A DNA stretch of 64,000 nt from Ascidia mentula (GCA_947561715.1 OX387203.1:18848001-18912000), one strand, 5' to 3'. Positions 14,199-25,592 are shown, counted from the first letter of the stretch. Notes: generated from the letters alone by a model not told the origin. A program made the numbers and translations.

Positions 14199-15873
14199 TT
14201 ATGGTACCCACCTCTGGATAAATTCCAAAGTGCTTTCAGCTGCTTTTGGATAGCTGATGTTGTAAATGTAGAAATGGCAGAAGAAACTGGCAACTGCCAA
14301 CAAGAAGTTGTTTGTGGAGTGGATAACAACCTTATCCACAGCCACCATCACTTTTTCACACATTGCTGGAGAGTCACCTAAAGAGAGAACAAAATTGTAA
14401 AGAGAACAAAACAAAACACAAAGCAAAATGAAACTACTTTCTGACATTTTCCAAAGTAAAACTTACCAAACACAATCAAAAAAGGTGTAGGTGGTATTTC
14501 TTCCAAAATATTTTCTAACATGAAATCATCCTGCACACAGAAGTTAACTTTAGTTAAGAAAAAGTTTCCAATTTTCTTTGCAAGCACACCTTGTAGCACA
14601 TTATGACAGATTCCTTTTTTTCTTTAAAGTAGGCTGCCAACAAAGACAGCACCTCCATGGACTGGGCTTCTTTGCTGCCCAGTTGAGAACATTGCAGTTT
14701 TATGGACCCAATTAATTCACAAATTGATGGAGATTTAACTTTTTTCAAACATCTAAACAGCAAGGGTTAAAAAGCATGATAACCTTCAAAATGAAAAAAA
14801 AATACTATTTATACCTGTATATCTGCATTGATCCTTTGAAAAGCTTCATTGGTAAAGTTGCTTGTGTGTTTGGTCTTCCCATCAAAGTATCATAGTGGTC
14901 AAATATGACTAGTGGTTCATGGAGAAATGGCCATTCTTTTAAAACATTTGTGATACTTGTTCCTGTGTTAATGATCTCCCGTTGTTGAGAGAATGTCAAT
15001 CGCATAACTTTTAAAGCCTCATCCTTGTCAGGATGTGCCTTTGAAAATTCTTTCATAAGCCATGTTTTTGTTGAGTTGCTATCACAATCGTTCACGACTG
15101 GTTCCCAATTTTTTGTACCATATGGTCGTTTCAGTGTACCTTGAATTGATTTTCCAATTATATTTTGCTTGCGAAGCTGATTTTCCCATCGGTAATACAG
15201 TTGGTTGGTTAATGTGTTATGGCCATTGCCAATGCAAACATCTCCAATGACATCTTTAAATGAAGAGGGGTATTTTTTCACAATTTGAAATGCAATTTTC
15301 TCTAAATTTTTCCTTCCTGGCCTTTGTGTAATCTAAAACATTAGGTGTTTTAAACATGGTTGTTCAAACTACTTTACCATGTTAATGAACATTATTACTG
15401 CCCAATTAATTTTGCTTACTTTCATAACATCATCGATGCAAGCATGTATAAGTTCTCTAGTTTGGTTATGGTTGGGAATTTCTTTGTTTTCCAAAATACT
15501 CATAAGAAGAGTTGAGCATTTTTTCCAAGGCACTTTAAAGTCATACACCCACTGCCAATCATCACAGCTTCCTTCTGATGAGCATGGTTCGGTAGAAGTT
15601 TCTGAACATGTTTCTGAAAAAAGTTTTAGTAAATTAATTTTCATGTATGTATATATACAGCCAACAACAATCAAACTCACCCAGATTATTTCCAGCTTTA
15701 ATTAATTTTCTGGCCTGAACAATATTAAATTGGCCAAGCAAGTCTGCCAGTTCAACATGTTCAAAATCCTGCAATTTTAGCACACCAAGATTTTCCAAAA
15801 ACGTAGAACATTTTTCAAGCAAAGTGGCATCTTTGCCAAGTTCAGGAAGTATCTTCAGTAAAGTTGCATTCAT
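14199..15873 (-). CDS. Transposon partner protein, SAM-like N-terminus, six exons (436 aa predicted)
   Basis: Not a single open frame. Six minus-strand pieces join in phase through GT-AG introns: exons 15873-15681, 15613-15420, 15332-14815, 14752-14590, 14530-14467 and 14377-14199. Coding length is 1,311 nt, that is 436 residues plus TAA. Introns are 67, 87, 62, 59 and 89 bp; donors read GTGAGT, GTAAGC, GTATAA, GTGTGC and GTAAGT. Residues 1 to about 64 (FLENLGV, ELADLL, VQARKLIKA) look like a SAM-type helical domain. Later motifs are VPWKKC, EWPFLHEP (about residues 262-269) and PTPFLIVFG across the last junction. From memory of the families, this resembles the SAMD3-like proteins that are numerous in fish and cnidarian genomes; no search was done. 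The proposed ATG lies 37 bp past the transposase stop. The role is unknown; an accessory function in transposition is inferred from position. The third and fourth donors are weak, so those junctions are less sure. Confidence 0.65.
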
Positions 15874-15910
15874 CGTTTTTTTTTTAATTTGCACTTAACT
15901 CTTCCAAAAA

Positions 15911-18256
15911 TTAAAGAACAGTTTGCTTTAACACAAAGAGCTTTTGCCCATCAATGTGGTAAACGTAAAAAGGAAACTTGCAAGCAAGGTTTTCAAATGC
16001 GACACATTCCACACAACAAGGTTTTGCGATTAAATGATGTACACCATACTGGGGATAAAAGTTAGAACAATATTTTCGAACAACATACATCACTTTACTT
16101 TCAAAAATAAACATAGCAAGTATGCAGCCAACATACAAATTTAAATCATGTTTTGACATAATCACATACATGCCAATTTCAAACAAAATATTTTCAACTT
16201 TCACTGATTTACCCAATGTGCAATGTAAAATATTATATCCACCCAACTTTATATTATTTACAATTTCAGAGGAAAACGTAACATTTCTATTAATTATCTC
16301 AACATTTGAGTCAAAATAGCCAGTCTCAAGCAGACATGACTGCAACAATTGGTGACTGTGTGCCAAAGAATAACATACGTTGATGAAATTTTTGGAATGA
16401 CGGATTACATTTTTAAAATAAGAGTGTTTACTTTCGAATCGCAATGTGGATGTATAACAAATTGGGCCAAATTGCAAAATAGTCCAAGGGTAATGTTGTA
16501 AGTAATGATGCTTGGGGCGTAAAGGCACTTTGGGAAAAAAATGTGTTCTGTATTCCAAATATTCAGATATTAAAGAATCTAAATGGCATACGGCATTTAC
16601 ATCTAAATGACAAGACACAATTATCTGAACAATAGAACGCAAGCACATAACAAGTTTCCAAATTGCATTCTCTGTGTCAACAATTTTATCAAAAATCAGT
16701 AGGGGAAACATTCTTAGCATACACCAGTTTTGTGATGCATTTCCTATCAAACGTTTGCCGACAGAAGATAATTTTACTGGTTTTGAAAGGGCATCCAGGG
16801 CGTTGAATTTAAACGACTGTATTCTGCCATTTAAAAAATCCAAAGTAAACCATTTATGTTTTACAAAATATGCAATGTAAAGCATTAGGTCATACTGTAC
16901 AACACCTTCAAAAACATCATGAGCTGTACATGGGGGCAAACCAGGGGAAGCAACATGAAAATACTGCATGTCATTCAAAATGCTTCCCTTCAATCCGTTA
17001 CTATTTTCCATGTGCAAATTGTCATATATTGATTTAGTGTAAAGTGTTTTTGTACATGCATGGTCTGTAGAAAACTCTGTACGAGTTATGGTACAATATC
17101 TACAAAAATAGGTGGAGGAACTAAAGTTTGTTGTAAAACCACCAAGCCAGTGACTTCCTAGATTGTCACCACATACACATAACAGGCTGCCACGCACATT
17201 AAACCCAACACCAACATCAATACCAGTGGTCTCCAAAGTTTTTAAGTCATCAAGCAATGGTTTAAATAACATGCTTTTGTTTTCCTCATTAACATTGGCC
17301 TCTTTGCACAATAAAACCAATTGAAAACAATCTATTTTTGATCGGTTACATGGATACAAATTCTGCAGGGTATAATACACAGCCAAAATCTTGTGCTTTC
17401 GTTTGGCGGAACCCAAAGGATTGACAATTTCAAATGCATCTTGGTATAAAATGATTTTTAGTGAATGTCTGTCATTTTGAAAAAGTGGATTTGACTGAAA
17501 TATTTTTCCATCTGAAAAGTCATGAAAACCTTCAAAGTGTACCAAGGGGTTCAAAAATTGTTGCTTAACTTTTTCATCCTTAAAAAATGTTTTCAAAGTG
17601 TCCAGAACTGATATATATTGAAATTTGAAATTTGCTGAGTGCCCCAAATTTAGTTCAATTGGAGGAACATAATTAAACTTCTGCAAAAACTGTTGTTCTC
17701 TTAGATAAGATGAGCCAAAATTGGCAGAATCCAAAAAACTGTTCAGCGAATCCTGCTTTTTGAGATCATCTAGTATTTTGCTAGATATATCAGTACAAAC
17801 ATTTTCATCTTTCAAAATGGACTCAAGCTGAAAATATATCTGAGAAGTGTACTTTGATAGCAACTGTTTCCAATACACAATTATTTTATCAATAGTTTGA
17901 ATTGGTACCAAATATTTATATTGAAGCATAAAATGAAACAGCAAAACATCTTTTTCCCAGTCTTTGTTAATCTGCGATGTAACACTTCTTTGCTCTTCAG
18001 TTTCTAACGGAGTACAATTAACCTCTTCAGTTAAAGTTTCCTGATCTATTTCGTGTGCCTTTTTCTGCAGTCCGTCGTGGCAACGAGAAAAATGAGACGA
18101 AAACGAGGACACAACTGAATAAGTTTTGTTGCAACTTTCCACGGGGCATTTCATTTCAAATCCTTGACGGATGTGGTTTTTGTAATCTTTCATTTTCTCC
18201 TCCCACGTGTTAAACATTTTTTTGCAAAATTGCAAATCACAGGCCAAGGAGACCAT
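15911..18256 (-). CDS. Tnp2-like CACTA/EnSpm transposase, 781 aa
   Basis: A single uninterrupted minus-strand frame. The start is an ATG with an in-frame TAG 18 bases upstream. Residues 37-60 form a C2H2 zinc finger (C37, C42, H55, H60), a likely DNA-binding element. Residues 100-240 are helical and unassigned. The conserved core has YQDAFE (D273), VNPLGSAKRKHK (279-290), CGDNLGSH (D364), a CxxC pair in FCRYC (C385, C388), PPCTAHDVFEGV (441-452) and RFESKHSYFK (E608). These acidic positions are candidates for the DDE catalytic triad; I cannot prove which are used. The family is judged from these motifs and from the CACTG termini. It should cut and join the element ends in the nucleus. No frameshift or internal stop is visible, so it may be recently active. 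Both genes read toward the left end of the element, and the partner gene begins just downstream. Confidence 0.8.
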   Translation of the reverse strand: MVSLACDLQFCKKMFNTWEEKMKDYKNHIRQGFEMKCPVESCNKTYSVVSSFSSHFSRCHDGLQKKAHEIDQETLTEEVNCTPLETEEQRSVTSQINKDWEKDVLLFHFMLQYKYLVPIQTIDKIIVYWKQLLSKYTSQIYFQLESILKDENVCTDISSKILDDLKKQDSLNSFLDSANFGSSYLREQQFLQKFNYVPPIELNLGHSANFKFQYISVLDTLKTFFKDEKVKQQFLNPLVHFEGFHDFSDGKIFQSNPLFQNDRHSLKIILYQDAFEIVNPLGSAKRKHKILAVYYTLQNLYPCNRSKIDCFQLVLLCKEANVNEENKSMLFKPLLDDLKTLETTGIDVGVGFNVRGSLLCVCGDNLGSHWLGGFTTNFSSSTYFCRYCTITRTEFSTDHACTKTLYTKSIYDNLHMENSNGLKGSILNDMQYFHVASPGLPPCTAHDVFEGVVQYDLMLYIAYFVKHKWFTLDFLNGRIQSFKFNALDALSKPVKLSSVGKRLIGNASQNWCMLRMFPLLIFDKIVDTENAIWKLVMCLRSIVQIIVSCHLDVNAVCHLDSLISEYLEYRTHFFPKVPLRPKHHYLQHYPWTILQFGPICYTSTLRFESKHSYFKNVIRHSKNFINVCYSLAHSHQLLQSCLLETGYFDSNVEIINRNVTFSSEIVNNIKLGGYNILHCTLGKSVKVENILFEIGMYVIMSKHDLNLYVGCILAMFIFESKVMYVVRKYCSNFYPQYGVHHLIAKPCCVECVAFENLACKFPFYVYHIDGQKLFVLKQTVL

Positions 18257-18399
18257 TCTTACCCTACACTAAATAGCAGAACGAAATCTTAACCCAAACA
18301 AACATTATTAATTTGTATGACTTCAAAAATTGAAATATTGGGATCTACCCAAAACTGCAGATGCAGGCCTAGCGATCACTGCAACTTATTTTCTAATAC
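18257..18399. other. Presumed 5' flank of the transposase gene
   Basis: A short AT-rich stretch upstream of the transposase ATG on the minus strand. No clear TATA box or upstream exon was recognised. Confidence 0.4.
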
Positions 18400-18938
18400 T
18401 AAAAAAAGCAGTAGCTTTTTATACAGGATCAGCCTGGCTTATGAATCAGGAATATATATTTCGCCCCATGGGCATCTTCAGTTCCTTCAGTAAACACATT
18501 AAATGATATTAAAAACAGTCAAGACGCATTGAAAAACAGATAAGAAAATTAAATCAGAACGGAATTAGCAAATGTACGTGGAGAAAGATCTCCCTGCACG
18601 ACAAACAAATACTTCTTGCGCGTAAACATCACGTATGGACCAAGTACAATTGGAAATTTTGGTGGCTTCATCAGAAACAAACTAAACTGAGAAAGTCGTT
18701 TTGCGCTGTCGGATGTGACAACAAGAACCGTTCCAAAGCAAGACACAGTAGCATTGCAAGAGGTCGAAGTTGTTGTTGTTTTTTATCACTAGCCCTTTCT
18801 CTAATGTTGCTGTTTTTCAGACGTTTTTATATCATTTAATGTGTTTACTGAAGGAACTGAAGATGCCCATGGGGCGAAATATATATTCCTGATTCATAAG
18901 CCAGGCTGATCCTGTATAAAAAGCTACTGCTTTTTTTA
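18400..18938. repeat. Perfect 110 bp inverted repeat with 319 bp spacer (nested foldback-like element)
   Basis: Left arm 18400-18509 and right arm 18829-18938 are exact reverse complements over 110 bases; beyond that similarity persists only with gaps. The arms contain CAGGATCAGCCTGG and GCCCCATGGGC. The spacer 18510-18828 has no long open frame. One spacer frame holds KSFCAVGCDNKNR near 18690-18730, whose C-x3-C spacing recalls the start of a THAP zinc finger, but it soon runs out of similarity. The structure looks like a small foldback element, or two facing copies of one repeat, inserted in the CACTA element. I could not define a target duplication around it. Confidence 0.8.
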
Positions 18939-19296
18939 TTATTAATTTGTAATTATTCAATTAATGCTACTTGCTCTATCGCTACAATACATAATCTATA
19001 GCAACTAAAAACATGTTGCACGCGAATGATGCAACTCTCGGCTTCGCCACGAGGCAACTTGCGCATGCGTAGTAGCCGTTATAGACTAACTCGTTACAGC
19101 GAAGAAGGCAGCAGAACTTTATTATATTAGACGGTTAAGAAACTTAACAAACAATATATAATATTACGTAGTTTGTCACAAGCTGAATGGGATAATTTAC
19201 GTAACATGCCATTTGGCACGAAATATCACCTTTTAACAAGCCATATACATCCCATACATATATAGTTACATTGTTCTATCAGTTGTGAAAAGCAAC
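18939..19296. other. Non-coding right part of the transposon
   Basis: AT-rich sequence with a short GC-rich patch near 19035-19080. No open frame, RNA gene or repeat recognised. It lies between the nested inverted repeat and the right subterminal motifs. Confidence 0.4.
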
Positions 19297-19375
19297 TTAC
19301 GGCATATTTTCCGTAAACCAACATAATTATACGGAAATTTTCCGTAAATCTAGTTTACGTTCCCATGCCGTAAAT
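19297..19375. promoter_or_regulatory. Subterminal motif cluster, right end
   Basis: Five copies of the core shared with the left end: TTACGG near 19297, CCGTAAA near 19311, TACGGAAA near 19330, CCGTAAA near 19342 and CCGTAAA near 19368. These lie within about 130 bp of the right terminus. Asymmetric clusters of a short motif at the two ends are typical of CACTA elements. Confidence 0.5.
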
Positions 19376-19411
19376 ACAAAACTGTTACGTTTCAAGTAAA
19401 TATTACGAAAA

Positions 19412-19423
19412 TTTTTAACAGTG
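19412..19423 (-). repeat. Right terminal inverted repeat
   Basis: TTTTTAACAGTG closes the element and is the reverse complement of its first 12 bases. The TA duplication follows at 19424-19425, then the interrupted monomer resumes with GCCACAATAG. Confidence 0.85.
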
Positions 19424-22400
19424 TAGCCACAATAGTGTCAAACATGCCTTTTAGTTCGCGAATAAAAAACTAAAAGACATACGCCAATTTGGTTTACACT
19501 TCTCGTTTTGTACTGGCATCTAATATTTGTGTGAAAAATTTCAAGTCGCTTGATACTAAAATGTTTAAATGACAGGCGGACAACTCTCAAATTTATTTAA
19601 TTCCGCCCTACCTTAATAGCCACCATAGTGTCAAACATCTGTTTTCGTTCACTAACAAAAAACTAAAAGATATACGCCAATTTGGTTTTCTCTGCTCGTT
19701 TTGCACTGGCATCTAGTATTTGTGTGCAAATTTTCAAGTCGCTTGATGCAAAAATGTTCAAATCACAGGCGGACAACTCTCAAAATTATTTAATTCCGCC
19801 ATACCTTAATAGCCACCATAGTGTCAAACATGCGTTTTCGTTCGCGAATAAAAAATTAAAGGACATACGTCAATTTGGTTTTCTCTGCTCGTTTTGTACT
19901 GGCATCTTATATTTGTGTGCAAAATTTCAAGTCGCTTGATACAAAAATGTTCAAATCACAGGCGGACAACTCTCAAATTTATTTAATTCCGCCCTACCTT
20001 AATAGCCACCATAGTGTCGAACATGCGTTTTCGTTCGCGAATAAAAAATTAAAGGACATACGCCAATTTGGTTTACACTTCTCGTTTTGTACTGGCATCT
20101 AGTAATTGTGTGCAAAATTTCAAGTCGCTTGATACAAAAATGTTCAAATCACAGGCGGACAACTCTCAAATTTATTTAATTCCGCCCTACCTTAATAGCC
20201 ACCATAGTGTCAAACATGCGTTATGGTTCGCGAATAAAAAATTAAAGGACATACGCCAATTTGGTATAAACTGCTCGTTTTGTACTGGCATCTAGTATTT
20301 GTGTGCAAAATTTCAAGTCGCTTGATGTAAAAATGTTCAAATCACAGGCGGACAACTCTCAAAATTACTTAATTCCGCCCAATCTTAGCCACCATAGTGT
20401 CAAACATGCGATTTCGTTCGCGAATAAAAAACTGAAGGACATAAGCCAATTTGGTTTACACTTCTCGTTTTGTACTGGCATCTAGTAATTGTGTGCAAAA
20501 TTTCAAGTCGCTTGATATACAAATGTTCAAATCACAGGCGGACAACTCTCAAAATTAGTTAATTCCGCCCAACCTTAGCCACAATAGTGTCAAACATGCC
20601 TTTTAGTTCGCGAATAAAAAACTAAAAGACATACGCCAATTTGGTTTACACTTCTCGTTTTGTACTGGCATCTAGTAATTGTGTGCAAAATTTCAACTCG
20701 TTTGATATAAAAATGTTCAAATCACAGGCGGACAACTCTCAAAATTACTTAATTCCGCCCAACCTTAGCCACCATAGTTCCAAACATGCCTTTTCGTTCG
20801 CGAATAAAAAACTAAAAGACATAGGCCAATTTGGTTTACACTGCTCATTTTGTACTGGCATCTAGTATTTGTGTGCAAAATTTCAAGTCGCTTGATACAA
20901 AAAAGTTCAAATCACAGGCGGACAACTCTCAAATTTATTTAATTCCGCCCTACCTTAATAGCCACCATAGTGTCAAACATGCGTTATGGTTCGCGAATAA
21001 AAAATTAAAGGACATACGCCAATTTGGTATAAACTGCTCGTTTTGTACTGGCATCTAGTATTTGTGTGCAAAATTTCAAGTCGCTTGATGTAAAAATGTT
21101 CAAATCACAGGCGGACAACTCTCAAAATTATTTAATTCCGCCCAAACTTAGCCACCATAGTGTCAAACATGCGATTTCGTTCGCGAATAAAAAACTGAAG
21201 GACATACGCCAATTTGGTTTACACTTCTCGTTTTGTACTGGAATCTAGTAATTGTGTGCAAAATTTCAAGTCGCTTGATATAAAAATGTTCAAATCACAG
21301 GCGGACAACTCTCAAAATTAGTTAATTCCGCCCAACCTTAGCCACCATAGTGTCAAACATGCCTTTTTGTTCGCGAATAAAAAACTAAAAGACATACGCC
21401 AATTTGGTTTACACTTCTCGTTTTGTACTGGCATCTAGTAATTGTGTGCAAAATTTCAAGTCGCTTGATATAAAAATGTTCAAATCACAGGCGGACAACT
21501 CTCAAAATTACTTAATTCCGCCCAACCTTAGCCACCATAGTTCCAAACATGCCTTTTCGTTCGCGAATAAAAAACTAAAAGACATAGGCCAATTTGTTTT
21601 ACACTGCTCGTTTTGTACTGGCATCTAGTATTTGTGTGCAAAAATTCAAGTCGCTTGATACAAAAATGTTCAAATCACAGGCGGACAACTCTCAAATTTA
21701 TTTAATTCCGCCATACCTTAATACCCACCATAGTGTCAAACATGTGTTTTCGTTCGCTAACAAAAAACTAAAAGACATACGCCAATTTGGTTTACTCTGT
21801 TCGTTTTGTGCTGGCATCTAGTATTTGTGTGCAAAATTTCAAGTCGCTTGATACAAAAATGTTCAAATCACAGACGGACAACTCTCAAAATTATTTAATT
21901 CCGCCCAATCTTAGCCACCATAGTGTCAAACATGCGATTTTGTTCGCGAATAAAAAACTGAAGGACATACGCCAATTTGGTTTACACTTCTCGTTTTGTA
22001 CTGGCATCTAGTAATTGTGTGCAAAATTTCAAGTCGCTTGATATAAAAATGTTCAAATGACAGGCGGACAACTCTCAAATTTATTTAATTCCGCCCTACC
22101 TTAATAGCCACCATAGTGTCAAACATGCGTTATGGTTCGCGAATAAAAAATTAAAGGACATACGCCAATTTGGTATAAACTGCTCGTTTTGTACTGGCAT
22201 CTAGTATTTGTGTGCAAAATTTCAAGTCGCTTGATGTAAAAATGTTCAAATCACAGGCGGACAACTCTCAAAAATATTTAATTCCGCCCAATCTTAGCCA
22301 CCATAGTGTCAAACATGCGATTTCGTTCGCGAATAAAAAACTGAAGGACATACGCCAATTTGGTTTACACTTCTCGTTTTGTACTGGCATCTAGTAATTG

Positions 22401-25400
22401 TGTGCAAAATTTCAAGTCGCTTGATATAAAAATGTTCAAATCACAGGCGGACAACTCTCAAAATTACTTAATTCCGCCCAACCTTAGCCACCATAGTGTC
22501 AAACATGCCTTTTCGTTCGCGAATAAGAAACTAAAAGACATACGCCAATTTGGTTTACACTTCTCGTTTTGTACTGGCATCTAGTAATTGTGTGCAAAAT
22601 TTCAAGTCGCTTGATATAAAAATGTTCAAATCACAGGCGGACAACTCTCAAAATTATTTAATTCCGCCCAATCTTAGCCACCATAGTGTCAAACATGCGA
22701 TTTCGTTCGCGAATAAAAAACTGAAGGACATACGCCAATTTGGTTTACACTTCTCGTTTTGTACTGGCATCTAGTAATTGTGTGCAAAATTTCAAGTCGC
22801 TTGATATAAAAATGTTCAAATCACAGGCGGACAACTCTCAAAATTACTTAATTCCGCCCAACCTTAGCCACCATAGTTCCAAACATGTGTTTTCGTTCGC
22901 GAATAAAAAACTAAAAGACATACGCCAATTTGGTTTACTCTGTTCGTTTTGTGCTGGCATCTAGTATTTGTGTGCAAAATTTCAAGTCGGTTGATGCAAA
23001 AATGTTCAAATCACAGGCGGACAACTCTCAAAATTACTTAATTCTGCCAAACCTTAGCCACCATAGTTCCAAACATGCATTTTCGTTCGCGAATAAAAAA
23101 CTAAAAGACATAGGCCAATTTGTTTTACACTGCTCGTTTTGTACTGGCATCTAGTATTTGTGTGCAAAAATTCAAGTCGCTTGATACAAAAATGTTCAAA
23201 TCACAGGCGGACAACTCTCAAATTTATTTAATTCCGCCATACCTTAATAGCCACCATAGTGTCAAACATCTGTTTTCGTTCACTAACAAAAAACTAAAAG
23301 ATATGCCCCAATTTGGTTTTCACTGCACGTTTTGTACTGGCATCTAGTATTTGTGTGCAAAATTTCAAGTCGCTTAATGTAAAAATGTTCAAATCACAGG
23401 CGGACAACTCTCAAAATTACTTAATTGCGACCAACCTTAGCCACCATAGTTTCAAACATGCGTTTTCGTTCGCGAATAAAAAATTAAAGGACATACGCCA
23501 ATTTGGTTTACACTTCTCGTTTTGTGCTGGCATCTAGTATTTGTGTGCAAAATTTCAAGTCGCTTGATATAAAAATGTTCAAATCAAAGGAGGACAACTC
23601 TCAAAATTACTTAATTCCGCCCAACCTCAGCCACCATAGTTTCAAACATGCGTTTTTGTTCGCGAATAAAAAACAAAAAGACATAGGCCAATTTGGTTTT
23701 TACTGCTTGTTTTGTACTGGTATCTAGTATTTGTGTGCAAAATTTCAAGTTGCCTGATACAAAAATGTTCAAATCAAAGGCGGACAACTCGCAAAATTGC
23801 TTAATTACGCCCAACAGTACCCACCATAGTTTCAAACATGCGTTTTCATTCGCGAATAAAAAACTAAAAGACATACGCCAATTTGGATTTCACTGCTCGT
23901 TTTGTTCTGCCATATAGTATTGGTGTGGAAAATTTCAGGTCGCCTCAGAAAAAAAAAATCAAATCACAGGCGGACAACTCTCAAAATTACTTAAATCCGC
24001 CCAACCTTAGCCACCATAGTGTCAAACATGCGTTTTCGTTCGTGAATAAAAAACTAAAACACATACGCCAGTTTGGTTTTCACTGCTCGTTTTGTACTGC
24101 CATCTAGTATTTGTGTGCAAAATTTCAAGTTGCTTGATATAAAAATGTTCAAATCACAGGCGGACATCTCCGAAAATTGCTTAATTCCGCCCAACCTTAG
24201 CCACCATAGTGTCAAACATGCGTTTTTGTCCACGAATAAAAAACTAAAACACATACGCCAGTTTGGTTTTCACTGCTCGTTTTGTACTGCCATCTAGTAT
24301 TTGTGTGCAAAATTTCAAGTCGCCTGATATACAAATGTTCATTTCAAAGGCGGACAACTCTCAAAATTACTTAATTCCGCCCAACCTTAGCCACCATAAT
24401 TTCAAACATGCTTTTTTGTTCGCGAATAAAAAACAAAAAGACATACGCCAATTTGGCTTTTACTGATTGTTTTGTACTGGCATCTAGTATTTGTGTGCAA
24501 AATCTCAAGTCGCTTGATATAAAAATGTTCAAATCACAGGCGGACATCTCCGAAAATTGCTTAATTCCGCCCAACCGTAGCCACCATAGTTTCAATCATG
24601 CGTTTTCGTTCGCGAATAAAAAACTAAAAGACATACGCCAATTTGGTTTACACTTCTCGTTTTGTACTGGCATCTAGTAATTGTGTGCAAAATTTCAAGT
24701 CGCTTGATATAAAAATGTTCAAATCACAGGCGGACAACTCTCAAAATTACTTAATTCCGCCCAACCTTAGCCACCATAGTTCCAAACATGCCTTTTCGTT
24801 CGCGAATAAAAAACTAAAGGACATAGGCCAATTTGGTTTTGACTGCTTGTTTTGTACTGGCATCTAGTATTTGTGTGCAAAATCTCAAGTCGCTTGATAT
24901 AAAAATGTTCAAATCACAGGCGGACATCTCCGAAAATTGCTTAATTCCGCCCAACCGTAGCCACCATAGTTTCAATCATGCGTTTTCGTTCGCGAATAAA
25001 AAACTAAAAGACATACGCCAATTTGGTTTACACTTCTCGTTTTGTACTGGCATCTAGTAATTGTGTGCAAAATTTCAAGTCGCTTGATATAAAAATGTTC
25101 AAATCACAGGCGGACAACTCTCAAAATTACTTAATTCCGCCCAACCTTAGCCACCATAATTTCAAACATGCTTTTTTGTTCGCGAATAAAAAACAAAAAG
25201 ACATACGTCAATTTGGTTTTTACTGATTGTTTTGTACTGGCATCTAGTATTTGTGTGCAAAATCTCAAGTCGCTTGATATAAAAATGTTCAAATCACAGG
25301 CGGACATCTCCGAAAATTGCTTAATTCCGCCCAACCGTAGCCACCATAGTTTCAATCATGCGTTTTCGTTCGCGAATAAAAAACTAAAAGACATACGCCA

Positions 25401-25592
25401 ATTTGGTTTACACTTCTCGTTTTGTACTGGCATCTAGTAATTGTGTGCAAAATTTCAAGTCGCTTGATATAAAAATGTTCAAATCACAGGCGGACAACTC
25501 TCAAAATTACTTAATTCCGCCCTACCTTAGCCACCATAGTTCCAAACATGCCTTTTCTTTCGCGAATAAAAAACTAAAGGACATAGGCCAAT

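Larger units (their letters stand above)
13687..19423 (-). mobile_element. CACTA/EnSpm-type DNA transposon, 5,737 bp
   Basis: Both ends share the inverted terminus CACTGTTAAAAA: 13687-13698 on the plus strand, and the reverse complement ending at 19423. The element is flanked by a TA duplication in a satellite monomer. Its coding sequences, all on the minus strand, are an intronless transposase gene (15911-18256) and a predicted spliced partner gene (14199-15873). CACTR termini, a short target duplication and a Tnp2-like transposase place it in the CACTA superfamily; that assignment rests on known family features, not on a database search. It looks complete: both ends, subterminal motifs and an unbroken transposase frame are present. 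The same satellite position is empty in paralogous copies at 7964-7965 and 27240-27241. Confidence 0.85.
11404..25592 (+). repeat. Large higher-order repeat, copy 2, split by a transposon and extended
   Basis: 11404 to about 22875 repeats copy 1 once the 5,739 bp of inserted element plus target duplication is removed; after the insertion the offset to copy 1 is a constant 11,460 bp. From about 22875 the block continues with monomers not found in copy 1. It includes a 380 bp dimer repeated between about 24460 and 25600, giving identical monomer pairs 760 bp apart. Confidence 0.8.

Noticed and set aside
15062..16880. Plus-strand open frames opposite the transposase and partner gene.
   Set aside because: They are short, lie antisense to frames with conserved motifs, and show no recognisable features.
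18549..18746. Minus-strand 65-codon frame in the inverted-repeat spacer.
   Set aside because: It has no recognised motif and no convincing start; it is likely chance in a short nested element.
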